A stretch of 42,811 bases of DNA from contig JACGCK010000320.1 of assembly GCA_014925825.1 (NCBI GenBank), positions 1-42,811 on the forward strand, read 5' to 3'. Below are positions 11,417 to 22,293 of the stretch, piece after piece. A model generated the notes under the pieces. That model was given only the letters and a program-made list of their open reading frames with translations. It searched no databases and had not been told where the DNA came from. Made by a program: the position numbers and the translations under genes. Source of the stretch: Pholiota molesta (taxonomy: Eukaryota; Basidiomycota; Agaricomycetes; Agaricales; Strophariaceae). Each line of letters opens with the position of its first letter. Positions within the stretch are counted from its first letter, which is position 1.

Positions 11417-14400
11417 ATGCCTGCCAACAACCCACCCCAGGAGCTCCCTCCCTTCCACCACCTCTTTCGCCGCACCGCTTCCGACGTCCCCGTCGCACCC
11501 GTCGCCCGCACCTCCTCCACAGAGCTCTCCATCCCCGGCAGCTCGGGTGCACCTCCAGACCACCAGATGGGCCGCACAGACACACACCCTCACAAGTCTC
11601 GTCTTGAGATCATCCTCGACTCTCCCTTTCTTACCCTTAAAGGCACGGGCCCCGATGTCGAGCCCACTTCCCTCAGCGGCCATGTCGCGCTCTTCCTTAC
11701 GGAGTCGACGAGTATCAAAGAGATCACGCTCCAGTTTAGAGGCAAAGCCAAGATACCCATGCCAGCCAACGAATCGTGAGTCCAAACTTGTGCATCCAGC
11801 GTGTCTTCAAAATTAATTCGATTAGATTAATCAACAGCAGCACATCCATAACGTATGTGGTATGCAACCACGACTGGTCGTTCCTCGAGGGTGATAAACG
11901 CCACTCGCGCACCCTCAAGGCCGGCCGCCATTATTTCCCATTTCACCTCGAAATCGGAGGCACTCTACCCTCTTCAATATCTACCAACGCCCTTGGCGGC
12001 GCCTCTGTCCACTACAAACTACGCGCAGCCGCTCACCGCCCAGGCCTATCCCACAATCTGCAGGCCATCGCCCCAGTATACATCACCCGCTCCTTCACCA
12101 ACGAAGCCCTCGAGTACCAACAAACGCTAGAAATCGAAAACACATGGCCCGACAAGCTCATGTACTCGATCATGCTCCCGCACAAAGCCTGGGCCGCAGG
12201 CGACTCCCTCGTTGCCGTCCTTAAATTTTCACCCATCTCAAAAGGCGTCTCGGTCGCATCGATTGTGAGCAGTCTGCATGAAACGACGAAAACGTACGCC
12301 CGCAGCGGCGCGCAGGAGGAAACGCGCTCAGTTTGTACTGTGCGGCACGAGATCATTGAAGGGCGCGCGGTGGAGATCGACAGCCCGGATAGACACCACG
12401 ACAAGTCGCGCTTCGGACATACGTTCAGCTTCGCCACTGCCGCGGCGAGCGTCAGCGCGACGCCCGCGGTCTCGCGACCTCCATCGGCGCAGGGCCATCG
12501 TCCGTTGCCTGGCCCCTCGACGCTCTCGAATGCCGACTACAATCGGGAGCACCACACCGAAGGCGACCAAGATGCGGATAATATCGGCGAATTTGAAAAT
12601 CATGACGTCGTCACATATGTCAAGATGCACATTCCGCCTTCTTCATACCCGCTACCCGCTGTCAATTCAGCACCTTCCTCTGCACCACCTACACCTGGAG
12701 TAGCCGGTCCCAGCCAATTCACATTCACCGAAGCTTCACCCACATATCCAGCATCCGGCTCAGCGCCCGGCACGCCCAATTCACAACCACCAAATCCCAT
12801 CACCAGTAGCGCCTCCTCTTCCTTTTCTGTACCACACTTACACTTCCCCTACATACCGACGACGCTCGTCACACCCTCACATACCCTCGAACCCATCGTC
12901 GTATCCCACCGCGTCCGCTGGTCGATTTTCCTGCGCAACCGCGACGGCCACACCTCAGAGCTACGGTGCTCTCTGCCTGTCGTCATTCTCGATGGGCGCA
13001 TCCGCGACGAGGCGCGATCCTTGAGCGTGCCCACGCGCCGCCTGATGCTCAGCACTGTCGGACTCGGGCACCACGGCGAGCTGGGCGACGACGCATTCGG
13101 GCACGCGCACCACCATGGGCACGGGCACGGGCAGGGCGGCACCGGCCCCCTGGACGACGATGACGACGACGACGACGTGCCCGAAGGCGACCGGGATCTG
13201 CCGTCGTACAACGCGCACGTGCGGGACCGCATCGCGAACATGTACCTCCCGGAGGCGGCGACGATGCGCGTGTCGAACCCGTGGCTGGGCCGCGTCGTGT
13301 CGGCTGGCGCTGCGTCGCCTACGCCGGGGTATCCGTCATGGGCGGCGCCCGGGTACACCCCGGAGGCCGGGTCTGCGCCGCGGACGCCCAGCACGCCGGG
13401 CGGGGAGGTGCCCGGCGAGAGCTGGGTGGTGAGCCCCGCGCTGACGCGGGCGCACTCGCCCGAACCCAGCGTGCACGCACACAACAGCGGGTCTGCAAGC
13501 GCTAGGAGTGCGTCGAGCGGTGACGTCACGCGCCCCGGCCCGCGCCCGATATCCGGCGCGAGTGCGAGTGCGAGCAGCAGCGGGCTGCTGCCTTCGTTGG
13601 CGGCGCCAGTAGCGGCGGTGTACCAGGCGAGCCCGCACCAGCTGCCGCACGCGCCGGGGGTGGGCGAGAGCACGCCGCTGGACTGGGTGAACTCGGAGCT
13701 GCTGCTGAGCATGAGCGACGAGTCGCTGCGGCGGTTGACGACGACGAACACGGCTACGAACACGAACACCACGACGACGACGACGACGACGACGACGAAC
13801 GCGCCCGCACCTACAGCCCCCGCCCCGGCGCAGCCGAGCCCGCGCCACCCCTTCGCCTCCGGCGCGCGCACGCCGCCGGTGCAGCCGCAGTACGTCGCGC
13901 CGCCGATCGCGCTGACGGGCGGCAGCCGCGGCGGGAGTCGGTGGGCAGTCGCGCGGGGAGCCGCGCGGGCAGCCGTGCGGGGAGCCCGGAGCGGGACAGC
14001 GGTAGCGGTGGTGGGAGCGCGGGCGCCAGTCGGGCGGCGAGCCGGCCTGGATCGCGCGCGGCGTCGCCGGTGCTCGGGATGAGCGCGAACGCGGCGGCGC
14101 CGGGGAGCGCGGGCGCTGGTGCTGGAGGGCGGGGTACTTTGGGTACACCACGAGCGGGTCGCCGCTGGCCACGTCGCATGCGCATCCGGCGGCGTTTGGG
14201 TATGGGTATGAGGCGCTTCCGGCGCCCAACGCGTCTTCTGCGTCGCATGGCCATACGCATGGTCCGCAACACCACCAATCGCACGCGCATCACGCGTCGT
14301 CGTCGTCCTCGGGGGCGTCGACACATACCCATGGCCATGGCGTACGGAACTTGCAAAGTCTGTTCAAGGCAACGATGAAGCCATTTACAGCGTTAACACA

Positions 14401-15105
14401 CCATAATCAACATGGGAAAAGCGACAAGGGAAAGGAAAGGGAGAGGGAGCGGGACAGGAGCGAGAGTGCGGAAACAGGGAGCTCGGTTGCCGGCACGAGC
14501 GAGGGCCAGTCGCTATCCCGCGCGCCGTCAATTGCGGATGGCGGAGGCAGCTTCGATGCAGCGGACAACGTGCATCCGTCCGCCGCAGAGACGGCTGGCG
14601 CAGCGCAACCCCCGCACTCGTCGCCATCGCCTTCTGGGCCGCACGAATACCATCCGCTGGACCCCCGCCATCATCATCAGCACCTGCAACCACACCAAGC
14701 GCACACGCGCTCCATCAACCCCCACCGCGCGTTCTCCACCCCCGCCCTGCCCGGGCTCCTCTCCCAACACCCCTACCAACACCACCACCACCCCGCGCCC
14801 ACCGCCCCGCCTCGCCCGCGTCTTCCAGCGCCAACGTTCAGGCGCACTTCGCGCCGCCCCCGGCCGCGCTGACGGGGCCGCTGCTGCTGCACCGTGCGCT
14901 GACGGAGGTGCCGGACTACTCGATCGCGGCGCGCGGGTTCATCGGCGGGGTGCCGCCGTTGAGCAGCATGCGGGGGCTGCCGAGCTATGAGGAGGCGCAG
15001 GGGCAGCGCGGGGCGGAGGAGAGGGTCGGGAGAGAGGAGGAGGAGGAGAGAGAGGAGGAGGAGGAGGAAGAGGAGAGGGGGATTGTGATGAGGAGGAGGA
15101 GTTAG
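11417..15105 (+). CDS. arrestin-like ubiquitin-ligase adaptor (ART/CreD type)
   Basis: The N-terminal third has arrestin-fold features: SRLEIILDSPFLTLKG, then HVALFLTESTSIKEITLQF, YVVCNHDWSFLEG and HYFPFHLEIGG. An arrestin-C region follows to about 13300. Two LPxY motifs, LPSYNAHV at 13198 and LPSYEEAQ at 14977, fit binding to WW domains of an Rsp5/NEDD4-type ligase. The family directs ubiquitination and endocytosis of plasma-membrane transporters. Exon 1 is 11417-11775 and one 62-nt intron (11776-11837) follows. The long tail is low complexity, with runs of Asp, Thr, His, Ser and Glu. The frame breaks three times, near 13941, 14126 and 14800, each cured by one extra base in a G or C run. With those three bases the total becomes 3630 nt (1209 aa), exactly divisible by three. 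I read these as consensus errors, not decay. Confidence 0.85.
13768..13799 (+). repeat. (ACG)n microsatellite coding poly-Thr
   Basis: An uninterrupted run of ACG codons in the arrestin tail follows a looser ACG/AAC stretch. It encodes a Thr/Asn tract and is likely to vary in length between strains. Confidence 0.85.
15014..15102 (+). repeat. GAG-rich purine tract coding poly-Glu tail
   Basis: The extreme C-terminus of the arrestin-like protein is encoded by an almost pure purine tract of GAG/AGG units. It gives an acidic run and then the stop codon. Confidence 0.75.
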
Positions 15106-16208
15106 TCGGTTTTCTTTCTTTGGTTCTTGCTTTCTTTTTTTTTATTTGGATTTGGAGTTCTGTTTGGTGTTTCTCGCTCTTTTCTCTTTGGTCTCTTGGA
15201 TATTTTGATTCCATCATCTCTCGTTTCTTATTACCCATTTATCATCTCTCTTTCTTGTTCGCTTGTCATCATGGACGCAGTATATATTCATCATGCCCAC
15301 ATCTCATTCTCTTAAAGCAGTCATCTATACACCTCTCAAAGCTATACACAGAAGATACACAACCCACCTTGCAATACTCTACTTCCTACTTATCAAAGCA
15401 TTCTCGTCATGTATCATAGCAATTTATCTAGAGCAAATCAAGAAGTGTATTCGGAGACAGATTTATTGATATTGAAACTTTGGAGCCTGAGGCAAGCTTG
15501 AAAGGAGGGCTCAATATTCAATATCCTAGGATAAAATCTAAGTGAGGAAGCCTGAAGCTATGTCCGTACTCCTTCTCTATGAACTCAAGTCTTTCGTTGC
15601 AAGTTTTTATCGGCGCATGCCGGCCATAGCTCACAGCATCTACTTACGTCGGCATTGACAGCCCGCGATAGGGATCGGAGCACGGACCGTCGGACACCCT
15701 CTCTTGCGCCCCAACGCGGAATCAAATCGTGGAATGGGAGGATCGAGATCAGTTAGAATGATCAGGCTCTCCAGGGCTTTCCGCGCCTCTTCCAGCGCAC
15801 CGCCGCACACGTTGGTAGCGGGTCGGCGAACACTGCATATGGTATGTCGTATGTCGGCCGAAAGGCGTGGGGAAAATGATTGTCGTTTTCCGGCTCGCAA
15901 GGCGGACTGGTTCACCTCCAATGTGCATTTCTCTCAAAATGAAATTAGGCGCCGACGTACTGTGGACATCTTAGAAATCCGGCGCTTATCATAAGTATAC
16001 AGCCGCCCATTGACATGCAAGAAACGCGGCGACAGCCCCGTCAGATTCTATTGCTGCATCCCTGAAACGATTTACATAATAAACATGTTAGTACTTGTTT
16101 AAAAGGCTTCGTTGCAGCTACGTCGACACTTTCGTCCTTTCTACCCACTAAGTACCTCTGCCACCTGTTGACGCCGTCATATCGCTCCCAAGCCCATCCA
16201 GCCTCGAA
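15106..16208. other. intergenic, arrestin 3' region and DUF7726 upstream region
   Basis: T-rich sequence to about 15470 is probably the 3' UTR of the arrestin-like gene. The rest holds only short frames (for example 15704-15994) without motifs. No RNA gene or repeat is recognised. Confidence 0.5.
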
Positions 16209-17137
16209 ATGGGAGGCCCCGCACGCACAGTCACATTAGCCAAACGCAAATCCGACACTATGGACTCCGATACTATGGACCATCCTGCTCCTTTCGCTGA
16301 GGTCTCCCAACAAAAAGCCGCCGTCCTGAATAGCGATCAGAAGGCTGAAAGGGTGTCTAAGAAGGCGCGTGTCGACGCGTCTGACGCGTCCGGATCCAAG
16401 GCAAAGGCCCAAGACGCTGCAAAGAGTGATCAGCCCAAGTCTTGGAAAGACGTCGAGCTCGAAGTCGACGAGGAAACGGTTCGTTTAGTTCGCTCATGTC
16501 CCATGATTTCGTTGACCTAGATTATGTGGCTGCTTTGCAATTGGGAATGGAATAGGGTAAATTACCAGTGTAGTAAGCTCTACTTCTAGGCTATTCAAAT
16601 CCTTTTCTAAGTCGCTAACAATAATTTGGATGCTTTTCTGCAGTGATGATTGCGCTGAGGTCCGACGCAAAATCAGGCTCTTGCAGAAGGACCCCAAGTT
16701 CAAGGTTTAAACGTTGTCCTTTCAATTAAACTGAACCCTTGACGCTGCTTGTCCGTATTTAAGCTCGCCCCCTGGCTTAGAGAAATCGGTGGCATCAACA
16801 GAAATTCCTTTGACCGTTTCAGTGCGTTTATTCACAACATATATCTGGTCCACACTTTAAGCTAACTATGGTCTCTCTCACTAGTGAAATGTCAGAAAAG
16901 AAATGACGGATGTGGCAATGGCACTTACTATGTTGCGTATGTCTTCAATTATTTCTTTTCTTTCGCTCACGAAAGTAACAAAATTTATGTAGATACGTCT
17001 ACTTTGAGTCAGTGAGGATCCTGGAAAATAAGAAGAAATCAAAGAAGCGAGAGGAAAATGAGGTCGAACATCCCGATGGATTTTCTTTGGAGATTCCTCG
17101 TCAAGTCGCCTACTTTATGCCTCGCTACCGCTTCTAA
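16209..17137 (+). CDS. DUF7726-like nuclear protein, 200 aa
   Basis: The N-terminus is Lys/Ser/Ala-rich with possible nuclear-localisation stretches (SKKARVD). The C-terminal half resembles the fungal DUF7726 module: DDCAEVRRKIR, WLREIGGINRNSFDRF and NGTYYVAYVYFE, a helix-rich pattern of unknown function. I read six exons: 16209-16478, a 17-nt microexon 16556-16572, 16644-16704, 16764-16821, 16885-16936 and 16993-17137. They total 603 nt. The microexon is needed to give the family-like GKLPVYDDCAEV junction; without it the domain start is lost. The family name is from memory of the motif pattern, and DNA-binding or transcriptional roles would be guesswork. Confidence 0.75.
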
Positions 17138-18194
17138 AGAATTCGGAAGGTGCTATTGTTTCGCAAATTAACATACATCACAAGCCATATGTCGAACATT
17201 GAGCTTAAAATTTTATCGAATAGTTTATGATTTTAATATGTATGTCTTTACATACAGTCAATAGTATTGATGAAGGAAAAATGTGAGCGAAGAGTTCAAC
17301 CCTGTTCAACCACGCTTATTGCCCAACACTCGAGTTCATCACTAATTAATAAGGGCTGACTTATATGCCTTGTCCCTTTACTTACCTAGGTTCCTACCCC
17401 CCATTTTGCTTAATTTCGCATTATTTTCCAAACGATTTCTTTGGTGAGAAAGATGTAACTCATATGATCTGCTTCAAACTTTAGGCGCATGTTGCGCAAC
17501 GCGCACGTATACAGCACCGAGCGGGTACACCCGGTGCAGCCCATCTGAGCTCCCACTAACTTAGCAGGCCTGCATTGGTGGCAATGTGTTGGCAATGCAG
17601 TTGAGCGCGCGCTGCCACACGCGGAACGCGCCAGCCAATCATGAGAGCCTCGATCACATGCGTATAATAAATACTGGGTGCACGAAGCGCGTGGCACCAC
17701 GGCTTGCTCCAAGCTTGCCTCGCCCTAGGCCACCACTCTGAGCGTTCGACATGCCACTTTGATTTGACTTGCATCTGACATTTTTTCATCCAAACTCTTC
17801 CTTCAATCGCTAGGAACCAAACCTTGCTTACTATTCAACTTCCTGCATACATGAACGGAATTGTTCGACTCGATATCAGCTGCGCTGAACCTCACGTCTA
17901 TAGCAATCGCTTCACATCATTTCAGTTCCAGCTATCAGAGGTTGCTACTATCCAGGTGGTCGCTACATCTTGACAGAGCAGAAATCGAAGATTGGACCAT
18001 CGAGGCCCTAATCATCACAATCAGGGTCGGCGTGAATTTCTCTTCCATATTCCTCCTTTCACTAACTCTTCCATCCTTGAAATGACAGGTCGGCTAAAAG
18101 CCAGGTCTTTATTTCTGCAGGCGCTCAACACTCCAAAGCTATCGCGGCCCAAAACAGAAAATTCCACTATCATCCACCCAGGATACGCCCCAAA
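17138..18194. other. intergenic, upstream of PARG paralog A
   Basis: No gene is recognised. A CCAAT word near 17633 and a TATAATAAAT word at 17663-17672 lie about 520 nt before the PARG start. A long 5' UTR or a 5' intron is therefore possible. Confidence 0.4.
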
Positions 18195-19550
18195 ATGGCT
18201 CCGAAGCAAATCCCTGCCCGTTCAGCTACCCCAACTCCTGGTACACATAGTGACCGCCCGTTTCAGCGGCCTGCCAATCGACAACATTTTGATTCCCCCA
18301 ATGAATACCCTAGCGGCCCGTATCAGCGACAACGTCGTCATTCACTGCAAGAGGCACGTCCAGCACCTTTTAGTAGGTCTCAACAAGACCTTCGCGAGCA
18401 ACCAGTACAGCCCTTGAAACCACGCCAACGATCATTAGAAAGGACTCCATTCTTTCGACCGGATGAAGGGACTCGATCTTTCTTCAAAGAAATTGCTAAA
18501 TCAACAATAAATGCTATCAATAACGGTATCGTTGACGTTGCATATCAGCGACAACGTCGTCATTCACTCCAAGAGGCACGTCCAACACCCTTTAGTAGCT
18601 CTCAACGAAATCTTCGCGAGCAACCAGTACAGCCTGTAAAACCACGCCAACGATCCTTAGAAAGGACTCCGTTCTTTCGACGGGATGAAGGGAGTCGATC
18701 TTTCTTCAAAGAAATTGCTAATTCGACAATAGATGCTATCAATAATGGCATCGTTGACGTCAGCAGCACGCAGCGCAATACCCAACTCTATCTTGAAGAT
18801 GCCCATCAGCTGGTTAATTGGCAATCGAAACGCCGTACCAAGCTGAGTGAACAGCCTGCGGAAATCAATATCCTCCCCATGTCCACGCTCAAAGGCGCAC
18901 GATTTCTTTACTCCCAGCATCCGCATAGAAAAATTGGAATTTTGAACTTCGCCTCTGCCACCAAAGCTGGTGGTGGATTTAGATCCGGTGCTCGGGCCCA
19001 AGAAGAATCCATCGCTCGGTCATCCACGCTCTACGTATCCTTAATCACTCGAGCTGCACAACCATTCTATCGCTTACATGTAAATGACGAGAAGGGTGGA
19101 TTCTACACGCATTCCATGATCTATTCCCCGAATGTTTATCTCCTACGCGATGACAACGGCGATTGGTTGTCTCCATTGAAAGTCGACGTCCTGACCAGCC
19201 CCGCGGTCAATGCGGGCGATGTACGCAGGAACAACCGCCGTAACTCACCCACACATGTCGAAGCCGTCATCCGCGATGTTATGAAAGAGCGGATGGGCAG
19301 GATCCTAGCGCTCTTCGAACGGAAAAACGCCCGGCAACTCGTGCTCGGCAGCTTCGGTACGGGCGTGTTCCAAAATGACGTGCAGGCAATGGCGGAGCTG
19401 TGGCACGACCTCCTCCGGGCGCCTGGGGCGCCTTTTGCGTATTCTTTCGATCATGTGGTTTTTGCTATCCCGGATTTCACGACGCAGCAGAAGTTTGCGC
19501 GGGGATTTGATCCTGCGATGGTGAGTGGTGGTGCGCCATGGGCTTTATGA
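18195..19550 (+). CDS. microbial-type PARG (TIGR02452 family), paralog A
   Basis: This is a single-exon 451-aa protein. The catalytic signature of bacterial-type poly(ADP-ribose) glycohydrolases, GGG-X7-QEE, is present: Gly259-261 and Gln269-Glu271 within AGGGFRSGARAQEESIARSS. The rest of the fold follows, with GGFYTHSMIYSPNV, DVLTSPAVNAG and LVLGSFGTGVFQNDV. Family members hydrolyse ADP-ribose polymers. The N-terminal region carries a tandem in-frame duplication of 74 residues (43-116 and 117-190), rich in Arg, Gln and Pro with RSLERTPFF. The start context AAAATGGCT is good. The gene converges on membrane-protein paralog A, 300 nt away. A second PARG gene lies at 26.5-28.5 kb. Catalytic residues look intact; cellular role is inferred from the family only. 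Confidence 0.9.
   Translation: MAPKQIPARSATPTPGTHSDRPFQRPANRQHFDSPNEYPSGPYQRQRRHSLQEARPAPFSRSQQDLREQPVQPLKPRQRSLERTPFFRPDEGTRSFFKEIAKSTINAINNGIVDVAYQRQRRHSLQEARPTPFSSSQRNLREQPVQPVKPRQRSLERTPFFRRDEGSRSFFKEIANSTIDAINNGIVDVSSTQRNTQLYLEDAHQLVNWQSKRRTKLSEQPAEINILPMSTLKGARFLYSQHPHRKIGILNFASATKAGGGFRSGARAQEESIARSSTLYVSLITRAAQPFYRLHVNDEKGGFYTHSMIYSPNVYLLRDDNGDWLSPLKVDVLTSPAVNAGDVRRNNRRNSPTHVEAVIRDVMKERMGRILALFERKNARQLVLGSFGTGVFQNDVQAMAELWHDLLRAPGAPFAYSFDHVVFAIPDFTTQQKFARGFDPAMVSGGAPWAL
18321..18764 (+). repeat. 222-bp in-frame tandem duplication in PARG paralog A
   Basis: Copy 1 is 18321-18542 and copy 2 is 18543-18764. The copies are nearly identical over their whole length and start at the same word, TATCAGCGACAACGTCGTC. 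The period, 222 nt, is 74 codons, so frame is kept. PARG paralog B has no matching block. Confidence 0.92.
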
Positions 19551-19850
19551 CTCTTTGCTACAGTATGCCTCATCTTTTCATTCGTCTTATTTTCTGTATC
19601 ATTTTAACAAACTTACGTGTACCATTTCTTATCTGCCACTTGTATAACCAGAAAATTGTAGACTGTTCGAATATTCTCTTCCATACCCTAGTATGTAATG
19701 CATCTTCTCTACCTCCCTGTAGTAACTTCTGTAAACTTTGTCTGTACTCTGATATGTAATACCAACATCGCCATTCCTTTTTTTTGCCTTTGCCTACTTT
19801 TTCTCCAGTACCTTCCCTCAGGTGCACTTTGAGTGCGGCATCTCACTTCG

Positions 19851-21053
19851 TCATTCCCCTGCGCTTGGGTGTATAAATTCTGACACAGCCCTGGCCGTGT
19901 TCAGGAACGGAATTGCCAGGAGAATCAATGGGAATATCTGAAAATAATCATGATATAGCGTCCATTTATTCAGATTCTTAGCCGGAGTCCTCACCTGTCC
20001 GAACTGCCATATCGGACTATCAGAGGGTTCGAAGTTGTTTTTGCCCACCGTTACCTCGGTAAATGCAATCCAGATCGCCAGTAGGAAGAATACAAGAACC
20101 CCCCAACGGTAATCTGCCTTGAGGTTTGCTTCTGGTGTGACTTGAGTCCTCTATGAAAGATTTGGTCATTAGTCGATTCAACAGCGACTAAACATCGTTC
20201 GTGAATATGATACATGAACATACCAATCTTTCGATGTTTTCATGGTGCCGCGCAGCCTCTTGACGCTCTTCGTCGTTCCTAGGTTTCCCAACAAACACGA
20301 CAAAGATGACGATCAAGAACGCTGATAAGATTTTCGGGATAAATATCCAAAAAAGTACAATCCCGTATGCTACGGACAAGCCGATGAACCACCTGTTCGT
20401 CACTGCGTGTGTTCCGAAGATAAAAGCTCTCGCGGCATTGTTGCATCCTGGCTGGCTACCGAAGGTCTTGTAGTGGTGGAAGAGTGCTAATGAGAAAGCT
20501 GCGTGGAGGATATACATGATGGATATGGCCACCCCGTTAGGGGCCAGGTCCCAATTGCTCAATTTTAGGATGCTGTAGAGCTTATTCCGATTCATCAATT
20601 TGTTATCGACAATTGTGAGCACAAAAATTGGGATGAAGGTGAAGAACCAGGCGATGAGTCCGCTGTAATCAATGCGTCATCGTCGATGCGAGTAAGAACA
20701 GGGTCATGAGATGGTATAACCAAAAAGGAATTAAACGCACTCTTGTAAGCTAATTTGAGGACTGGGAGAGAAACCAAGCACGAGAGCTGCAACCATGACA
20801 GAAATGTTCATTATGATAAATGGGAAGGATTGATCAAAGACTTTGTCCATGTCAGGCGATAGCGTAAGGGAAACAACTATTCGATATAAACTTGTTAATA
20901 TGATATCGATGGGCTAGGTATTGATTGAGGAATTAGACACTTACTTGTAAGAAACGACTGAACATATGTGGAAATCCGTACGCCAATTCCTGCAATATCA
21001 GTATTGAGAGGCGGACTGCCCGGAAATGGGCAGGTAAAGTTTGTAGACGACAT
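19851..21053 (-). CDS. multi-pass membrane protein, paralog A (C-terminally truncated)
   Basis: The protein is an uncharacterised basidiomycete integral membrane protein. It starts MSSTNFTCPFPGSPPLNTD and has about six or seven hydrophobic segments. I read exons on the minus strand as 20945-21053, 20741-20876, 20224-20662, 19995-20150 and 19851-19937, giving 927 nt and 308 aa. The first four exons have exactly the same lengths as those of paralog B 2.5 kb away, so this is a tandem duplicate. The last exon is shorter: a 7-nt deletion relative to paralog B (after AAATTCTGACACAG on the minus-strand side, near 19873) shifts the frame and stops the protein about 43 residues early. Sequence matching the lost tail persists beyond the stop. 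Function unknown. Confidence 0.85.
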
Positions 21054-22293
21054 CTTGTTGTATGGGTGCTGCAAGAAAAGCGGGTAGTCGTTATATTCCA
21101 GCCAAATTCCAGAAGTTTAAATACAGGCATTTGGGCTATTAGTACTCGCCTCATGTTGTCATTGAGGATTCACGGTCCAGGAGGCAGTTATTTTCATCAT
21201 ATGACAGCTGGAACATATATCACGGATAAAAACAACTTCCGTGGCCTTTCACATAATTTTAAACAGCCACGACCAAGCCATGATGTGGCGCCTGGCCAAA
21301 TAACATTCAGCAGCAGCTATCCATAAATACACCAACAGGAACGCCTAGTACCGTACCCCTTGGCTAATTATTGTTGGCCGGTTCACAGATATAAATCTCC
21401 AACATGGCGGCATTGTATACTTATTCGCACCCTATTCGTTATGGTGAGATCTGCACAGTGTATGTAGAGTCAGGAGGCAATCTAACGATTATGTAATTTA
21501 AATAGGCGCCCTACCTATTAATAGGCACCATGTTGTTGCGAGTCTCGAGATGCATTCATCCACACGAGTCACATATCCACAGGAAAACATCATAGACCTC
21601 AGCTAAAGCGTATAATATTCAATGACTCGGAGCTATTCTAATAGGACGAGAATTTTATATGGCTCAAGACATAATTCCTCGGCATCGATGGTCTTTTTTG
21701 AAAGCTTTGGGGACTGTCATAGTGAAGCGCGCAATGGAACGAGTTCTATGATAAACAGCTGTCACTTACACACAAAATCTCGATCTGGAAGAGCCAGACT
21801 CCGAATTTTAGCCGCTATCTCGGATGATTCATACGTCGGATATACGCTTTCACCGTCTACCAGCTGTTTCAGCCAGGGCGACGGGGAGTAAGTACTTGTG
21901 AAATTTAAAATCGAGCCTCACAGGCACTAATGCTCAAAGACATATGATCATAGTCCACAGAAGGCCTGCCTCATTTGTAAACAGTTTTCTGCCGTTACGT
22001 TTGTTAACGTGTTTACAGAACACCTTACCGATGCTCACAATCGTGCAGGGCAAGTAGAACAAGTCATGCCATTGACAACGCTGGCACGCCGCACGCGTGC
22101 ATTGTGTGTGAGCAAGTGTGCATGCACGCACTGGTCGTATTTTGCACGCATACAGGTACAGAAAGCTACCATACCATACATACGTTGCTACATCACGGTC
22201 TTTCCCTTGGCTTCTGGTTTTATTTGTGTGTCGATATAAAATTTATTATGATGACTTCAATGTCTAATGAGACCAAATCCATTTTTTGCGTAG
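21054..22293. other. intergenic between the two membrane-protein paralogs
   Basis: The first 200 bases are the promoter of paralog A and align by eye with the promoter of paralog B at 23608-23820. The remainder contains only short frames without motifs. Confidence 0.5.
21116..21123 (-). promoter_or_regulatory. conserved TATA-like element, paralog A
   Basis: TATTTAAA on the minus strand lies about 63 nt upstream of the start codon. The same word sits at the equivalent place upstream of paralog B, within shared sequence. Confidence 0.5.

Noticed and set aside
12849..14324. 491-codon open frame on the minus strand and several other long frames across the arrestin gene
   Set aside because: The sequence is GC-rich and low in complexity, so antisense frames stay open by composition. 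The plus-strand product has clear arrestin motifs and a spliced first exon.
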